From NCBI GenBank assembly GCA_019828565.1, contig JAHDYR010000012.1:1736001-1800000 (forward strand): DNA of 64,000 nt, in the 5' to 3' direction. A program made the position numbers and the translations under genes. Of the stretch, positions 52,406 through 61,675 are shown in pieces. The DNA comes from Carpediemonas membranifera (Eukaryota > Fornicata). The notes beneath the pieces were generated by a model. The model had not been told where the DNA came from, did no database searches, and saw nothing but the letters and a program-made list of their open reading frames with translations. Each line of letters starts with the position of its first letter. Position 1 is the first letter of the stretch.

Positions 52406-53815
52406 ACCGGGGCCGATGTTCCTGGCTGCCCAGTCGATCGGTGAGCCATCGACTCAGATGACTCTGAACAGTTTGTATCTTTTCGTATCTACACGCGTTA
52501 CGCAGCTTTCCATCTTGCCGGTCACGGCGCCGTTGATGTCACCCAGGGCATCCCCCGCATGCGTGAGGTCCTCCTCGTCGCCACGAAGTCGATCAAGACA
52601 CCCGTCATGAACCTCCTCCTCCGGCCCCACGCCACGCGCGAGGACGCCCAGGCTCTTGCCGGTCTCTTGCGCCGTATCTCTTTCATGGACGTCCTGACGA
52701 AGATGGAAGTCGGCGAGCGGGTGGACCAGAGCAAGACGGCTTTCGGCACCCGCCGTGAGCGTGTCTTTACCCTGTACATGAATGTCCTCGGTGAAGAAGA
52801 CCGCAAGGCCCTGGGGCTCACGGTCGCCCGCGTCAGGCTGGGAGTCTGCCGGTTCATCGCGATGATTGCCTCTGGCCTCTCGCGCGAGCTCAACGCCGTC
52901 GACGATATGGACGACCTCGCCTCTGGATTTATCGACGATGAGGTGCATGGTAGCTCTAACGCTGCTGCTGAAGAAGCTGACTCGGCCAAGGACGCCAGCA
53001 ACGCCCGCCAGACCCAGGAGGGGCAGATGTACGGCGCCGACGACAATGGAGAGCCCGCCCGCACCGAGCGACACAGCGCTGCCGCCGTAGACGCCGACGG
53101 CGAGCTCCTCGAAGGCAACGAGAAGGTGCTCATCAACAAGGCCAAGCGGTCATATCTGGATCAGATTTCGCTGCCCGACGACAACGACGACTTCTGCTGG
53201 GCATCATTCAGGGTGCCCCTCTCTGACCAGAGCGTGCTCATGACGTCGATGGCCGAGGAGCTCGCCAACAAGGTCAATGTCAAGGCCATTACCGGCGTCA
53301 CGCGCGCCTCTGTCGGTGAGCCCAAGACCGTTGACGGCCAGACTCGTCAGGTTGTCGCGTGTAACGGTGTCAACCTCGCCACCGCCCGGCAGCACGACGA
53401 GCTCGTCGACGTCGACCACCTCTACTGCAACTGCGTGATGACAACTCTCGAGCAGTACGGTGTTGAAGCTGCTCGCGCTGCCATCATCAACGAAGTTTCC
53501 TCGATCTTCAAGGTCTACGGTATTGGCGTTGATGCCCGCCATCTCTCGTTGATTGCCGACCACATGACTCGAGAGGGCGGCTACAAGCCCTTCAACAGGC
53601 ACGGTATTGACAACTCGCCGTCCCAACTTCACAAGATGACTTATGAGACCACCACCGCCTTCCTGACACAGTCGGCTCTGTACGGAATCTCCGACAACGC
53701 CGCGGGACCCTCGTCTCGCGTGGCGGTCGGCCGGCCCCTTCGGGCGGGAACAGGCATGGTTGACATCCTTCTCGACATGCAGGACCAGGAGCTCGGATGG
53801 AGCGTCAAGGAGTAA
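52406..53815 (+). CDS. RPA1: RNA polymerase I largest subunit, C-terminal part only
   Basis: The segment begins at the conserved LAAQSIGEPSTQMTLN block. A 35-nt GT-AG intron (52471-52505) separates it from TFHLAGHG, GIPRMREVL and IKTP. The rest matches Pol I A190: an acidic variable insert, YGVEAARAAIINE, VDARHLSLIADHMT, FNRHGI and the closing GRPLRAGTGMVDILLDM. The first two thirds or more of the subunit (about 1000 residues) are not in the window; upstream is retroelement DNA. So this is a 3' fragment or a gene broken by the insertions. Pol I transcribes rRNA in the nucleolus. Confidence 0.88.
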
Positions 53816-53990
53816 TAAATCGGATTCGGATTGTGCGTGAGAGGTGATGATGCTGTGGCAGGTTGATTGTACGTTTGTGGGATAATGCTCTGAGACATCT
53901 TGAATAGCGCTGCACAGTGCTACAGAAGAAATCCATTTATAGAAATGTACAAGCTGGGCGGTAAATCAATCATGTATCACAGCCACACGC

Positions 53991-55536
53991 CTAGTCAAAC
54001 TTGGCGAGAACGTCCCGGCCAGCGTTCTCCACGCGGATCAGGCCATTCTGTATGTCCTGCAGCAACGCAAGGTCGTCGTCAGTCGCCACAATCTCGTCAT
54101 CTCCGGCATTCCGGCGCATATTAGCATTAAACTGCGCCAAACCTGGCATGACTTTGGCCAAGTCGTCCATAAACTCAGCAACTCCGGCAGACTCGAGCTG
54201 ACTCGGCTGTTCCGGAATAGGCTCAGGTTCTACGGCCTGGGCGGTCGACTTAGTCCTCATGAAAGCATCAACTGCGAGGCCAAGATTTGTGATTTTCACA
54301 GCGAGCTCCGCAGCGTTTTGTCTTTCTTCGAACGCGGCAATCGCCTTCCTCATACCGGCCGCGCCTTCGATCATTTCCAGTCTACTTGCCTCGAGCGTAT
54401 GAACGTTTCTTGTAAGAATAGCGTTTTGGCGCAACAAGTGTGAAATTCTGGCATTGATCTCGCCATCTCTACTGTGATCGACGACCGGGATCTCAACGCG
54501 GTGCTTCGAAGACATCGGCCTCTCTCGCCGCTTCAGGTCTGCCGAGCGCATGCTTGTCCGCCCAACGGCAGAAGCTGAGCCGCTCCTGGTCATCTTGGTC
54601 TTCACCGCGCTCGACTTTGGGCGTGGGTCGACTTTCTTCGCTGGTGCAGTCGGGGTTGGCTCAAGACCGTCCTTGGCGAGCTTAACAAGCTCCTCAGCCC
54701 ACTCGAAGAAGGACGAGACAGTGGTAGCGAGGCTTTGCTCGGTGTATGGTAGGTTGTACAGCTTGTCATAGGACTCCCGGAACGATCTGTAGCTGTCAAG
54801 ACAAATGCGGAAGAACTGGTGCTCTTGGGCTTCGGAAAGACGGACCTCGGACTTCCCAGGGGGGAACATCTTCGCACGCCACATCCTGGCGCGGTTCATC
54901 TTTGAATCGGAAGAGGAAAACTGGGCTAGGAGGGTCGAAATGACGAGTGAACGCACTGGGAAGCCGCCTTCAAGCAAGTCGTCATCTGAGACGTAGGCTA
55001 CTAGCTTGCCCTTGTTGGCTGCTTTCAGGACAATTGGTTGCGCGAGCGTCCAGGGTCTGCCACCGATGCGTGCGGCTTCGTCCTCGGAGAGGAGTGTCGG
55101 GCAGTTCGCGCCGGAGTCTGGGTCGACCAAGCGTGTTAGCCCGCGGATCTCGATCTCGACGGGGTCTGCCCATGTGCAGCTCACTCTGGGTTCTGAGTTG
55201 CGGGCAGTATCCTTCGGCGCCTGAGCCTGGGCCTTGGTTCCAACGTGTGAAGAATATGAAGAATAACTGCGGGCGTTTACGTGTTGCCGCGACAGCTTCT
55301 TAATCTTCTCGTCCTTCTTCTTCAGTTGTGCCTTGAGGCGGGCGATCTCGGCCTTGAGCTTCGGTGTCTCGGCCGACTTGGGGGTACCAGTAGGGTGGAC
55401 TGGGGCGGGCCAGTAGACGGGGCTCTTATGGCTACTACTATCGAGGTCCGCCTTCAGTCTCCGGGACGCTGTGGCGAGGTCCAGAAGGCGGAGCTCGGCC
55501 TTAGCCGACTCACCCACCGCGCAGGTGATGAGCAGC
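53991..55536 (-). CDS. Gag/protease-like gene, 3' part (split by element C)
   Basis: Joins in frame to 61676-62122 when element C and one CAGC duplication are removed, giving about 660 residues. Contents: a coiled coil (LKAEIARLKAQLKKKDEKIK), then a possible degenerate retropepsin (LVDPDSGANCPTLLSEDEAA, followed by KAANKGK as in the protease of element C), then a helical C-terminal half with further coiled coil. No RT, RNase H or integrase follows; the next gene is the convergent Pol I subunit. It could be a gag-protease relic or a host gene derived from one. Confidence 0.65.
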
Positions 55537-55657
55537 TGTAGTCCGTTAGGGACAAGAAAGCTTTACAGGGAAAAGAGACGACACCAAATGTGTCGACAGA
55601 AACCTGAAGACGATGTAAATAATACAACTATGTAAATATTGGGTAAGACCCACGACA
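55537..55657 (-). repeat. Element C 3' LTR (121 bp)
   Basis: Identical to 61555-61675. Confidence 0.93.
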
Positions 55658-55940
55658 CCGCCCCTCCATGGACCCCAAAGGGGCCATGGCCTCAGGCGTA
55701 TGCCACTCGAACGAATGTGCGATGAGGGACTTGACCAGTCCCGAGACCTCCGATGCCACTCATTGGTCTACGAGACTCTGTACCATGGCAGGGTACAGGG
55801 TGAATGCCTTGTTCAAGTCGGGAGCCAGAATTGGCGGGGTGAATCTGAAAGATTCGGAAAATATCTGCGGATCTCAAAATCCTATCGTGGTACCACTTGT
55901 TAGCGCGCTGTGTAATTAGAATGATCTTACGTGAGGCATT

Positions 55941-55954
55941 CCGCCCCTCCACGG
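55941..55954 (-). other. Internal polypurine-tract-like motif of element C
   Basis: Reads CCGTGGAGGGGCGG in the element direction; shares GGAGGGGCGG with the terminal tract 284 bp away. Confidence 0.5.
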
Positions 55955-56059
55955 TCGTAAAACGGCCGTTTGAATATTGATTAGATCAAATGAGCGCCTA
56001 AAACTGCTCACTGTGATGATCTTTGTGTTTCTCTTGGTATGTACTTCACGTCGCCGTCC

Positions 56060-56125
56060 TTATTACATAGAGATCGAAAAACGTCATTAGAAGCCTCAAT
56101 TCGGCTTCGTTCGCGAGTTCTCGCG
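56060..56125 (-). other. Conserved hairpin-containing element (copy C)
   Basis: In element direction: AACTCGCGAACGAAG, hairpin GAAGCC/GGCTTC with 7-nt loop, then GTTTTTCG and ATGTAAT. About 150-220 bp upstream of the antisense gene start. Confidence 0.6.
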
Positions 56126-56280
56126 TTTTTTGCTCTCGACGGTGCGACGTTCTCTCTCGCGGCTGCAAAAGGCCGCGTTCATCCTTAATAACATCAATCG
56201 GGCTTGAATTAGCCGTAAAACAGTGTCTTTCAAGTTCCATTGAGGTTGGTTGCTACTTCTTTCGAGTTGTTGTTTTCTCA

Positions 56281-57552
56281 GTGAAAACGGGAAGTGACGA
56301 ACAAGCAATGTCCGACGTACGTGAGCAGATTACGCAGATGCTGGCGCTATTTGATGAGGAGAAAGCCCGAAAGGCCTTCAAACGCTTCTTGAACCGCTAT
56401 CTCGATCGTGCCCGTTTTTTCAACTCAGCCAGCGACTACCACGCTTTGTTCAGCGCACCTGCTCCTACAAACGTGACATCTATCCGGGACACCTCTACTG
56501 AGAGCGTTACGAGTGCTCCGGTCACTTCTTGTGTGCGTTCGCCGACGCCGGGCGGTGACGAAAGCCCGGAGGAGGCTGAGACGGTGAGTGGTGATGCTGG
56601 CTCTCCACGTGAGAACCGTGGTGACTCGTGCGAGGCCGAGACCGCTCGTAGCGATAATGAATCCCGGCCAACGGGTCACGGCGACTCGGGGTCGGGTGAG
56701 GAAACCGAGGTCTCGCCGCTCTTCTCTCTGGAGGAGATGATCACCGCTGTTGCCGCAGAGGGCGTGAGTTACATCACTCTAGACATGTCTGGTACCTTGC
56801 GGGCGCTCCGCGCCGGGATGCTCAACTCATATGGGCATCTCGCCGCAACGGAGAACGCTTCTTCCGTTGCGCGTGACATCTGTCGCGATGGTCTCGTGTT
56901 GCTGGCGCTATCGCGCGAGTACCACACTCGGGCTATGTGTGGTCGGCCTGGCGATCCCACCGATCAGGATCTGGTGGCTTTGCACCTCCGCCGCCTCGAC
57001 GCGACCTCGCGTACGCTCTGTCATCAGGGTTTGCGCGAGCGTATTCAGCTTCTCTCGGGGCGTGGTCACACCGTCATGACCCCTCATCTGCGTCGCGCCA
57101 TAATGTTAGGTAATGACCCAGACCTGTATGACATGATGGTCGTGGGCCACGCGCAGGGCATCCTAGACGCTGCTGACGTGCGAGAGTTCAGCCGCCAATA
57201 CATTGAAGCAATCCGGACCCCCACTGGTTTCGGTCATGTGCGCCACTCTTTGATGGACAACTTCCTGTTCGATGTCCCCAGCAATGACGTCCTGCCCGTC
57301 GCGCTCGATCATAACGAGCCACGTCGTGTGTATGTGCTTGAGGCAATCGTTGGCCACCATCTGCATGAGAATTCCCTGCGTCTGCTCGTGCACTATGCTC
57401 GACGCGAGTACAGCTCGATTATCCTGGCAACCGAGGCAATCCGTGATAGTCAGGCTGGGGTCAAGTTCTTTGCTGCTCATCCCGAGCTAGTTCGCTATTG
57501 TACCCGGTCTGAGGACGCGAACGGTGCTCTCAGCGGGGGTGTTTTGGAGTGA
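56281..57552 (+). CDS. Antisense accessory gene of element C, unknown function
   Basis: 423 residues in one exon (start 56281; 56308 is an alternative that begins MSDVREQ). It is convergent with gag-pol, whose stop is 33 bp away. Order: a short basic helical N terminus, a Ser/Thr/Glu-rich linker (about residues 60-150), a helical core matching the A and B proteins (VSYITLDMSGTLRALRAGML), and a chromodomain-like end (VYVLEAIVGHHL, then LLVHYARREYSS) similar to the tail of E4 pol (LVEAIVDHHL). The intact frame in an element with identical LTRs suggests it is kept by selection. No family recognised. Confidence 0.8.
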   Translation: MKTGSDEQAMSDVREQITQMLALFDEEKARKAFKRFLNRYLDRARFFNSASDYHALFSAPAPTNVTSIRDTSTESVTSAPVTSCVRSPTPGGDESPEEAETVSGDAGSPRENRGDSCEAETARSDNESRPTGHGDSGSGEETEVSPLFSLEEMITAVAAEGVSYITLDMSGTLRALRAGMLNSYGHLAATENASSVARDICRDGLVLLALSREYHTRAMCGRPGDPTDQDLVALHLRRLDATSRTLCHQGLRERIQLLSGRGHTVMTPHLRRAIMLGNDPDLYDMMVVGHAQGILDAADVREFSRQYIEAIRTPTGFGHVRHSLMDNFLFDVPSNDVLPVALDHNEPRRVYVLEAIVGHHLHENSLRLLVHYARREYSSIILATEAIRDSQAGVKFFAAHPELVRYCTRSEDANGALSGGVLE

Positions 57553-57585
57553 GATAAAGGTTTGGATTGAGTAGCTGCTGAAGGT

Positions 57586-60500
57586 TTACAGACCGGCTCG
57601 CTTGGCCTCGTCTGACTTCAGGAATATGTCTAGCGCCTCTAGGTCCTTGACTGACGAATAGTCTTGCCACGTGGCCTCTTCGTCTTCGCACCCAGCCCAA
57701 TGGACGAGGTATTCCCGCTTGGACATCGGGCCTCGACCTCGAGATCGACTGATTCGCTCAACTTCCCACTCGTCGTCAGCCGTGGCTGCGAGTGCTTTGA
57801 TCTGATCTTCTGTCAGCCTGCCGGGATTGAACTTCCGAACTCTCGATGCGTCTACCGTGATCGCTTTCGAGTTGTCCTTCTCAGCTAGGTCTAAAACCTT
57901 ATACGCGACAACGACACCGTGTTGTTTCACTCCGGCGAGCCTTCGCATTGGCCCTCTCCATCCAGGTGACAACTTGTTCGGTGGTCTAGAGGGGTACTTG
58001 ACTAGGACGAACCTGCTAATAATCTCATTCCTCGAGGCAGTAGCCTTTGCGAGGGCGTCCTCTCTCATCGCCTGGACTCGGCTGCTGGCGAGTTGGACAG
58101 CCGCTGCGGCCGCTTCCCTGTGAGACTCACTCGCGCTCGCTGTACTAGAATCAGTCACATACACGTTCTGTGGTATTCTCAGGTCGTACCCGAGAACTAT
58201 CTCGGCTGGTGACAGGCGTGTAGACGTGCGCGGGGATGAATTAACGATGAACTGGGCGACAGGTAGATTCTCGATCCAGGTTGACCCTCTGAGCTGAAAC
58301 TTACGCGCCTTGAGGATGCGTAATACTTGCTGGTTGGCGCGCTCTACCATCCCATTGGATTGCGGGTGGTGAGCCGTGGTAATATGGATCTTGAACCCCA
58401 TCTCATCTGCGATGCGCTTGAAGAGTTGGTTCTTGAACTCTGGTCCTCCGTCGGATTGGAGAACCTCAGGGCACCCGAAACGCAATATCCAGTTGTTGAC
58501 CAGGGCGTCCGCTGCTGCCGCGCCGGTGGTACTCGAAGATGCGACTAGCTCAGTCCACCGACTGCACATGTCGATCATGACTGTGATGTAAGCCTTGCCG
58601 TCGACGGAGAGGAAAGGCCCCATCGTGTCAACTGCCACCCAACGGAACGGGCGATCTACGGCTGTGTGCAATCCTGACGGGCTGTCAACCGGAGGGCGTC
58701 TAATCACCTGGCACACCGGGCAGTTTTCGATGACCTTGCTGACAGTCTCACGTGATACTGACTTGCCTTGGTCCTTGAGTCGTTCAGTAACTACACGTCG
58801 GGAGAGGTGGGCCCCGGCGGTGAGGTGTTCTGCTTCAACGTCATCTTCTGATGCGGACTGCATAACGTACACTCGCGATAAGCCGTCTGCCCCACCGTTA
58901 TCAAGGCCAGCGACGTGCTTGACGTCGAAGTCCATGTCGGACATAGCCTCAGCCCATCTGCGGACCTTGGCGTTAGTCGACTTGTACATGTAAATCAGGT
59001 TGCGATGGTCCGTGAGAAGGGTGAACTTTCCCCAGGAGAGGTACTTGTTCCATCGCTTAATGGCGGCGACGATGGCGAATGCCTCCTTCTCTCCGACCGA
59101 CCATCGCGATTGCACTTGGTCAAAGGCCTTGCTCATAAAGCACACGGGTTGGCCTTCCTGCAATAGCACAGCGCCGTAGCCTACTCCTGACGCGTCGGTC
59201 ATGATGGTGTGTTCCTTGGACGCATCGAAGATGGCGAGTGCTTCTGCTTGGGCGAGGAGTGTCTTGACTTTGCGTAGGGCTTGCTCTTGCTCGTCGCCAT
59301 CCAGCGGGATCTTGGAGGCCATCGCTTGAGTTAAGGGGTGTACTACTTCTGCGAAACCAGGGACATGATCCCGGAAATAGTTAAGAAATCCGACGAGCGC
59401 TTGCATTCCCTTGACCGACTTAGGCATTTCGAGATCCAGGATGTCTTGAATGCGGTCCGCTGCGATGCGTTGACAGCCATGGGATATGACCCTGCCCAGG
59501 AACTCGACCTCGGCCCTCGAAAACTGGCACTTGTCACGGTTGAGTTGTAACTTGATCTGTCTAGTACGCTGCAGCACGCTCTCCAGGTTCTTGAGGTAAT
59601 CCTCCTCGTTTTCCCCGAAGACAATGATATCGTCGATATAGATATAACAGGCGTGACCAACCAGTTCGGCGAAAGCCGACTCCATGGCACGCTGAAAGTG
59701 AGCTCCTGCGTTCCTTAGCCCGAAGGGCATCCTAGTGTATTGATATTGACCTAGAATGGTGGTGAACGCAGTGTACTTGCGGCAGCGTTTGGTCAGTTCG
59801 ACCTGGTGATAACCCGACGACAGGTCTAGTGTGGCGAAGATCTTCTTGTTGGGTAGTTGGGCGATCACCTCGTCGATCATTGGGATCGGGTAGTCGAAAG
59901 TGGGGGTGATCTCGTTGATCTGCCGGAAATCCACGACGAAGCGCGACTTCCCGCCCTTCTTCGGCACCGTCATGGCCGGGGATGCGTACGGTGAGTTGCT
60001 TCTCTCGATAAACCCCTTCAAGGACAGCTCGTCGATGTGCTCCCGTATTATGTCGACCTTGGCTGGTGGGACGAAGTATGGTCTGGCGTTGACCACTCGG
60101 TCCTCGCGTAGGATGAGGTCATACGGCTCGAGGCGGCTGGGTTCGCTACGGTCCTCGAACACGTCGCTATAACGTCTGATGAGCTCGGCCTGCCGGTCGA
60201 TGCTGGTCTGCGACAAAGAAAACAATGGTGCCTGATACTTGTACACGTCCGGAATCTCGATCTCGTCATCATCTTGCTCGTCGGTGTAGGCTTGGGGAAG
60301 GATTCCCAGTGCTACCATGTCTGGATATCCGATAATCATGTCGAACTCAGTGTCAAGTAGCAGCATACGTGGCTTGTAGGAGCACGCCTTGGGTGTAAAC
60401 GCTGACGCTAGCAGTCTTACGTCGCCTTCAACAGCGCCTTGCGCGTGAAGAATACCCTTGTTGGCGGTACGGATCGGAATAACCTCGGAGCTAACTTTTG

Positions 60501-61536
60501 TCAGCTTGGACGCCCACGTGCTCTTGATGATCGTGACTCCGGCACCTGAATCAAGTAGAGCAGTGAGGTTGTGACCATTAATCTGGACTTTGATCAAGGG
60601 AACAGATGGCTTAGTCTCGGTCTCGCCCTTAGTCTTTGACGGTTCGCCCTCGGCCGGTGACTCCTTGGAACTTAAAACACACACGCACTTGGAGGATTTA
60701 CAGTAATCCTCCAGGTGGCCGACACGACCACACTTCTTACATGTGTGCTTGGGCTTCTTACACTTGAACACCGAGTGACCCTTGCCACCGCAGTTATAGC
60801 AGGTGTAGTTAGAGTAGTCCTTTGCCGGCTTCTCCTTCTTGATTGCCTTGTGGCCCTTGTTGGTTTCAGCCGACCGGTTATCGGACGAGGGCTTCTTCGG
60901 GATCACAGACGAGTCGTGTCTGCGGTCATGGCGGGACGTGTAGGGTTGACGAGAGGGAGCGTCTTCGAAAGCGCTTAGTAGATCCCGTGACTCTTGGACT
61001 TCACGTGCTAGGGCTAGGACGGCGGGCATAGCCTTTTCCAGAGGCTGGTCCTCGATGAGCTCTTGGATGCGGTACATGGCCTTGGGGTTGCTCTTAAAGG
61101 CACGCGTATACGCCTCCTTGAGGTTGTCCTCGTTGAGGGACTTCCCATCGAACAGGGACAAGAGGAGAGTGAACTTCCGATTGACGCGTGCGACCTGTAC
61201 CGTGTCGAAGCTGTTGGCTCTTAGACGGAACAGCTGGAGGCGTGAGGTCTTGGTTCTGGGTTGCAGGGCTTGTCCGAGCCGCTTGAGAGTTCTCTGATCC
61301 TTCAGATCGCGGATGTTCTTCCTTGAGGCTACTAGGGGAGTGTGATCGTCGTCTTCGTCCTGCGTAGTGGATAGGATCGTGGCAATGAGGTCTTGTACCG
61401 AGCTATCAATCAAGTCTGAGATATCCCGATGGCCTCCGTAAGCGCGATAGTCGCGGAAGGCCTCGGCGAAAGTGATGAGAGCCTCAACTGACGGAACCGT
61501 TAGTAGAGGAGGTATAAGGCGTTTCTTATCGTTCAT
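57586..61536 (-). CDS. gag-pol: Element C gag-pol polyprotein (intact, 1316 residues)
   Basis: One frame from the first ATG after the 5' LTR. Gag capsid-like region (about 1-220), two zinc knuckles (CYNCGGKGHSVFKC, CKKCGRVGHLEDYC; about 250-283), retropepsin (LLDSGAGVTII; about 330), RT with YIDD (about 630), RNase H (TDASG, TDHRN), integrase (HHCC with CPVCQ; core VDTMGP, SDGGPEF, NGMVERAN; about 960-1110), and a chromodomain (YLVHWAGCEDEEATW) at the end. Close to element B. No frameshift between gag and pol, unlike many gypsy elements. Confidence 0.95.
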   Translation of the reverse strand: MNDKKRLIPPLLTVPSVEALITFAEAFRDYRAYGGHRDISDLIDSSVQDLIATILSTTQDEDDDHTPLVASRKNIRDLKDQRTLKRLGQALQPRTKTSRLQLFRLRANSFDTVQVARVNRKFTLLLSLFDGKSLNEDNLKEAYTRAFKSNPKAMYRIQELIEDQPLEKAMPAVLALAREVQESRDLLSAFEDAPSRQPYTSRHDRRHDSSVIPKKPSSDNRSAETNKGHKAIKKEKPAKDYSNYTCYNCGGKGHSVFKCKKPKHTCKKCGRVGHLEDYCKSSKCVCVLSSKESPAEGEPSKTKGETETKPSVPLIKVQINGHNLTALLDSGAGVTIIKSTWASKLTKVSSEVIPIRTANKGILHAQGAVEGDVRLLASAFTPKACSYKPRMLLLDTEFDMIIGYPDMVALGILPQAYTDEQDDDEIEIPDVYKYQAPLFSLSQTSIDRQAELIRRYSDVFEDRSEPSRLEPYDLILREDRVVNARPYFVPPAKVDIIREHIDELSLKGFIERSNSPYASPAMTVPKKGGKSRFVVDFRQINEITPTFDYPIPMIDEVIAQLPNKKIFATLDLSSGYHQVELTKRCRKYTAFTTILGQYQYTRMPFGLRNAGAHFQRAMESAFAELVGHACYIYIDDIIVFGENEEDYLKNLESVLQRTRQIKLQLNRDKCQFSRAEVEFLGRVISHGCQRIAADRIQDILDLEMPKSVKGMQALVGFLNYFRDHVPGFAEVVHPLTQAMASKIPLDGDEQEQALRKVKTLLAQAEALAIFDASKEHTIMTDASGVGYGAVLLQEGQPVCFMSKAFDQVQSRWSVGEKEAFAIVAAIKRWNKYLSWGKFTLLTDHRNLIYMYKSTNAKVRRWAEAMSDMDFDVKHVAGLDNGGADGLSRVYVMQSASEDDVEAEHLTAGAHLSRRVVTERLKDQGKSVSRETVSKVIENCPVCQVIRRPPVDSPSGLHTAVDRPFRWVAVDTMGPFLSVDGKAYITVMIDMCSRWTELVASSSTTGAAAADALVNNWILRFGCPEVLQSDGGPEFKNQLFKRIADEMGFKIHITTAHHPQSNGMVERANQQVLRILKARKFQLRGSTWIENLPVAQFIVNSSPRTSTRLSPAEIVLGYDLRIPQNVYVTDSSTASASESHREAAAAAVQLASSRVQAMREDALAKATASRNEIISRFVLVKYPSRPPNKLSPGWRGPMRRLAGVKQHGVVVAYKVLDLAEKDNSKAITVDASRVRKFNPGRLTEDQIKALAATADDEWEVERISRSRGRGPMSKREYLVHWAGCEDEEATWQDYSSVKDLEALDIFLKSDEAKRAGL

Positions 61537-61543
61537 GGCTTGA

Positions 61544-61555
61544 ATTTCTAGAAAT
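61544..61555. other. Palindrome at element C LTR/leader junction (candidate primer site)
   Basis: ATTTCTAGAAAT, a perfect 12-bp palindrome ending on the first base of the 5' LTR. The gag ATG follows within 20 bp. Confidence 0.7.
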
Positions 61556-61675
61556 GTAGTCCGTTAGGGACAAGAAAGCTTTACAGGGAAAAGAGACGAC
61601 ACCAAATGTGTCGACAGAAACCTGAAGACGATGTAAATAATACAACTATGTAAATATTGGGTAAGACCCACGACA
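61555..61675 (-). repeat. Element C 5' LTR (121 bp)
   Basis: Identical to 55537-55657. Confidence 0.93.

Larger units (their letters stand above)
55537..61675 (-). mobile_element. Element C: intact gypsy chromovirus
   Basis: Identical 121-bp LTRs (55537-55657, 61555-61675; TGTAGTCC...ACGACA) with target duplication CAGC (55533-55536, 61676-61679). In element orientation the polypurine tract CATGGAGGGGCGG abuts the 3' LTR (left). It has a single open gag-pol and an intact antisense gene, so this is the best candidate for an active copy in the window. Confidence 0.95.
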
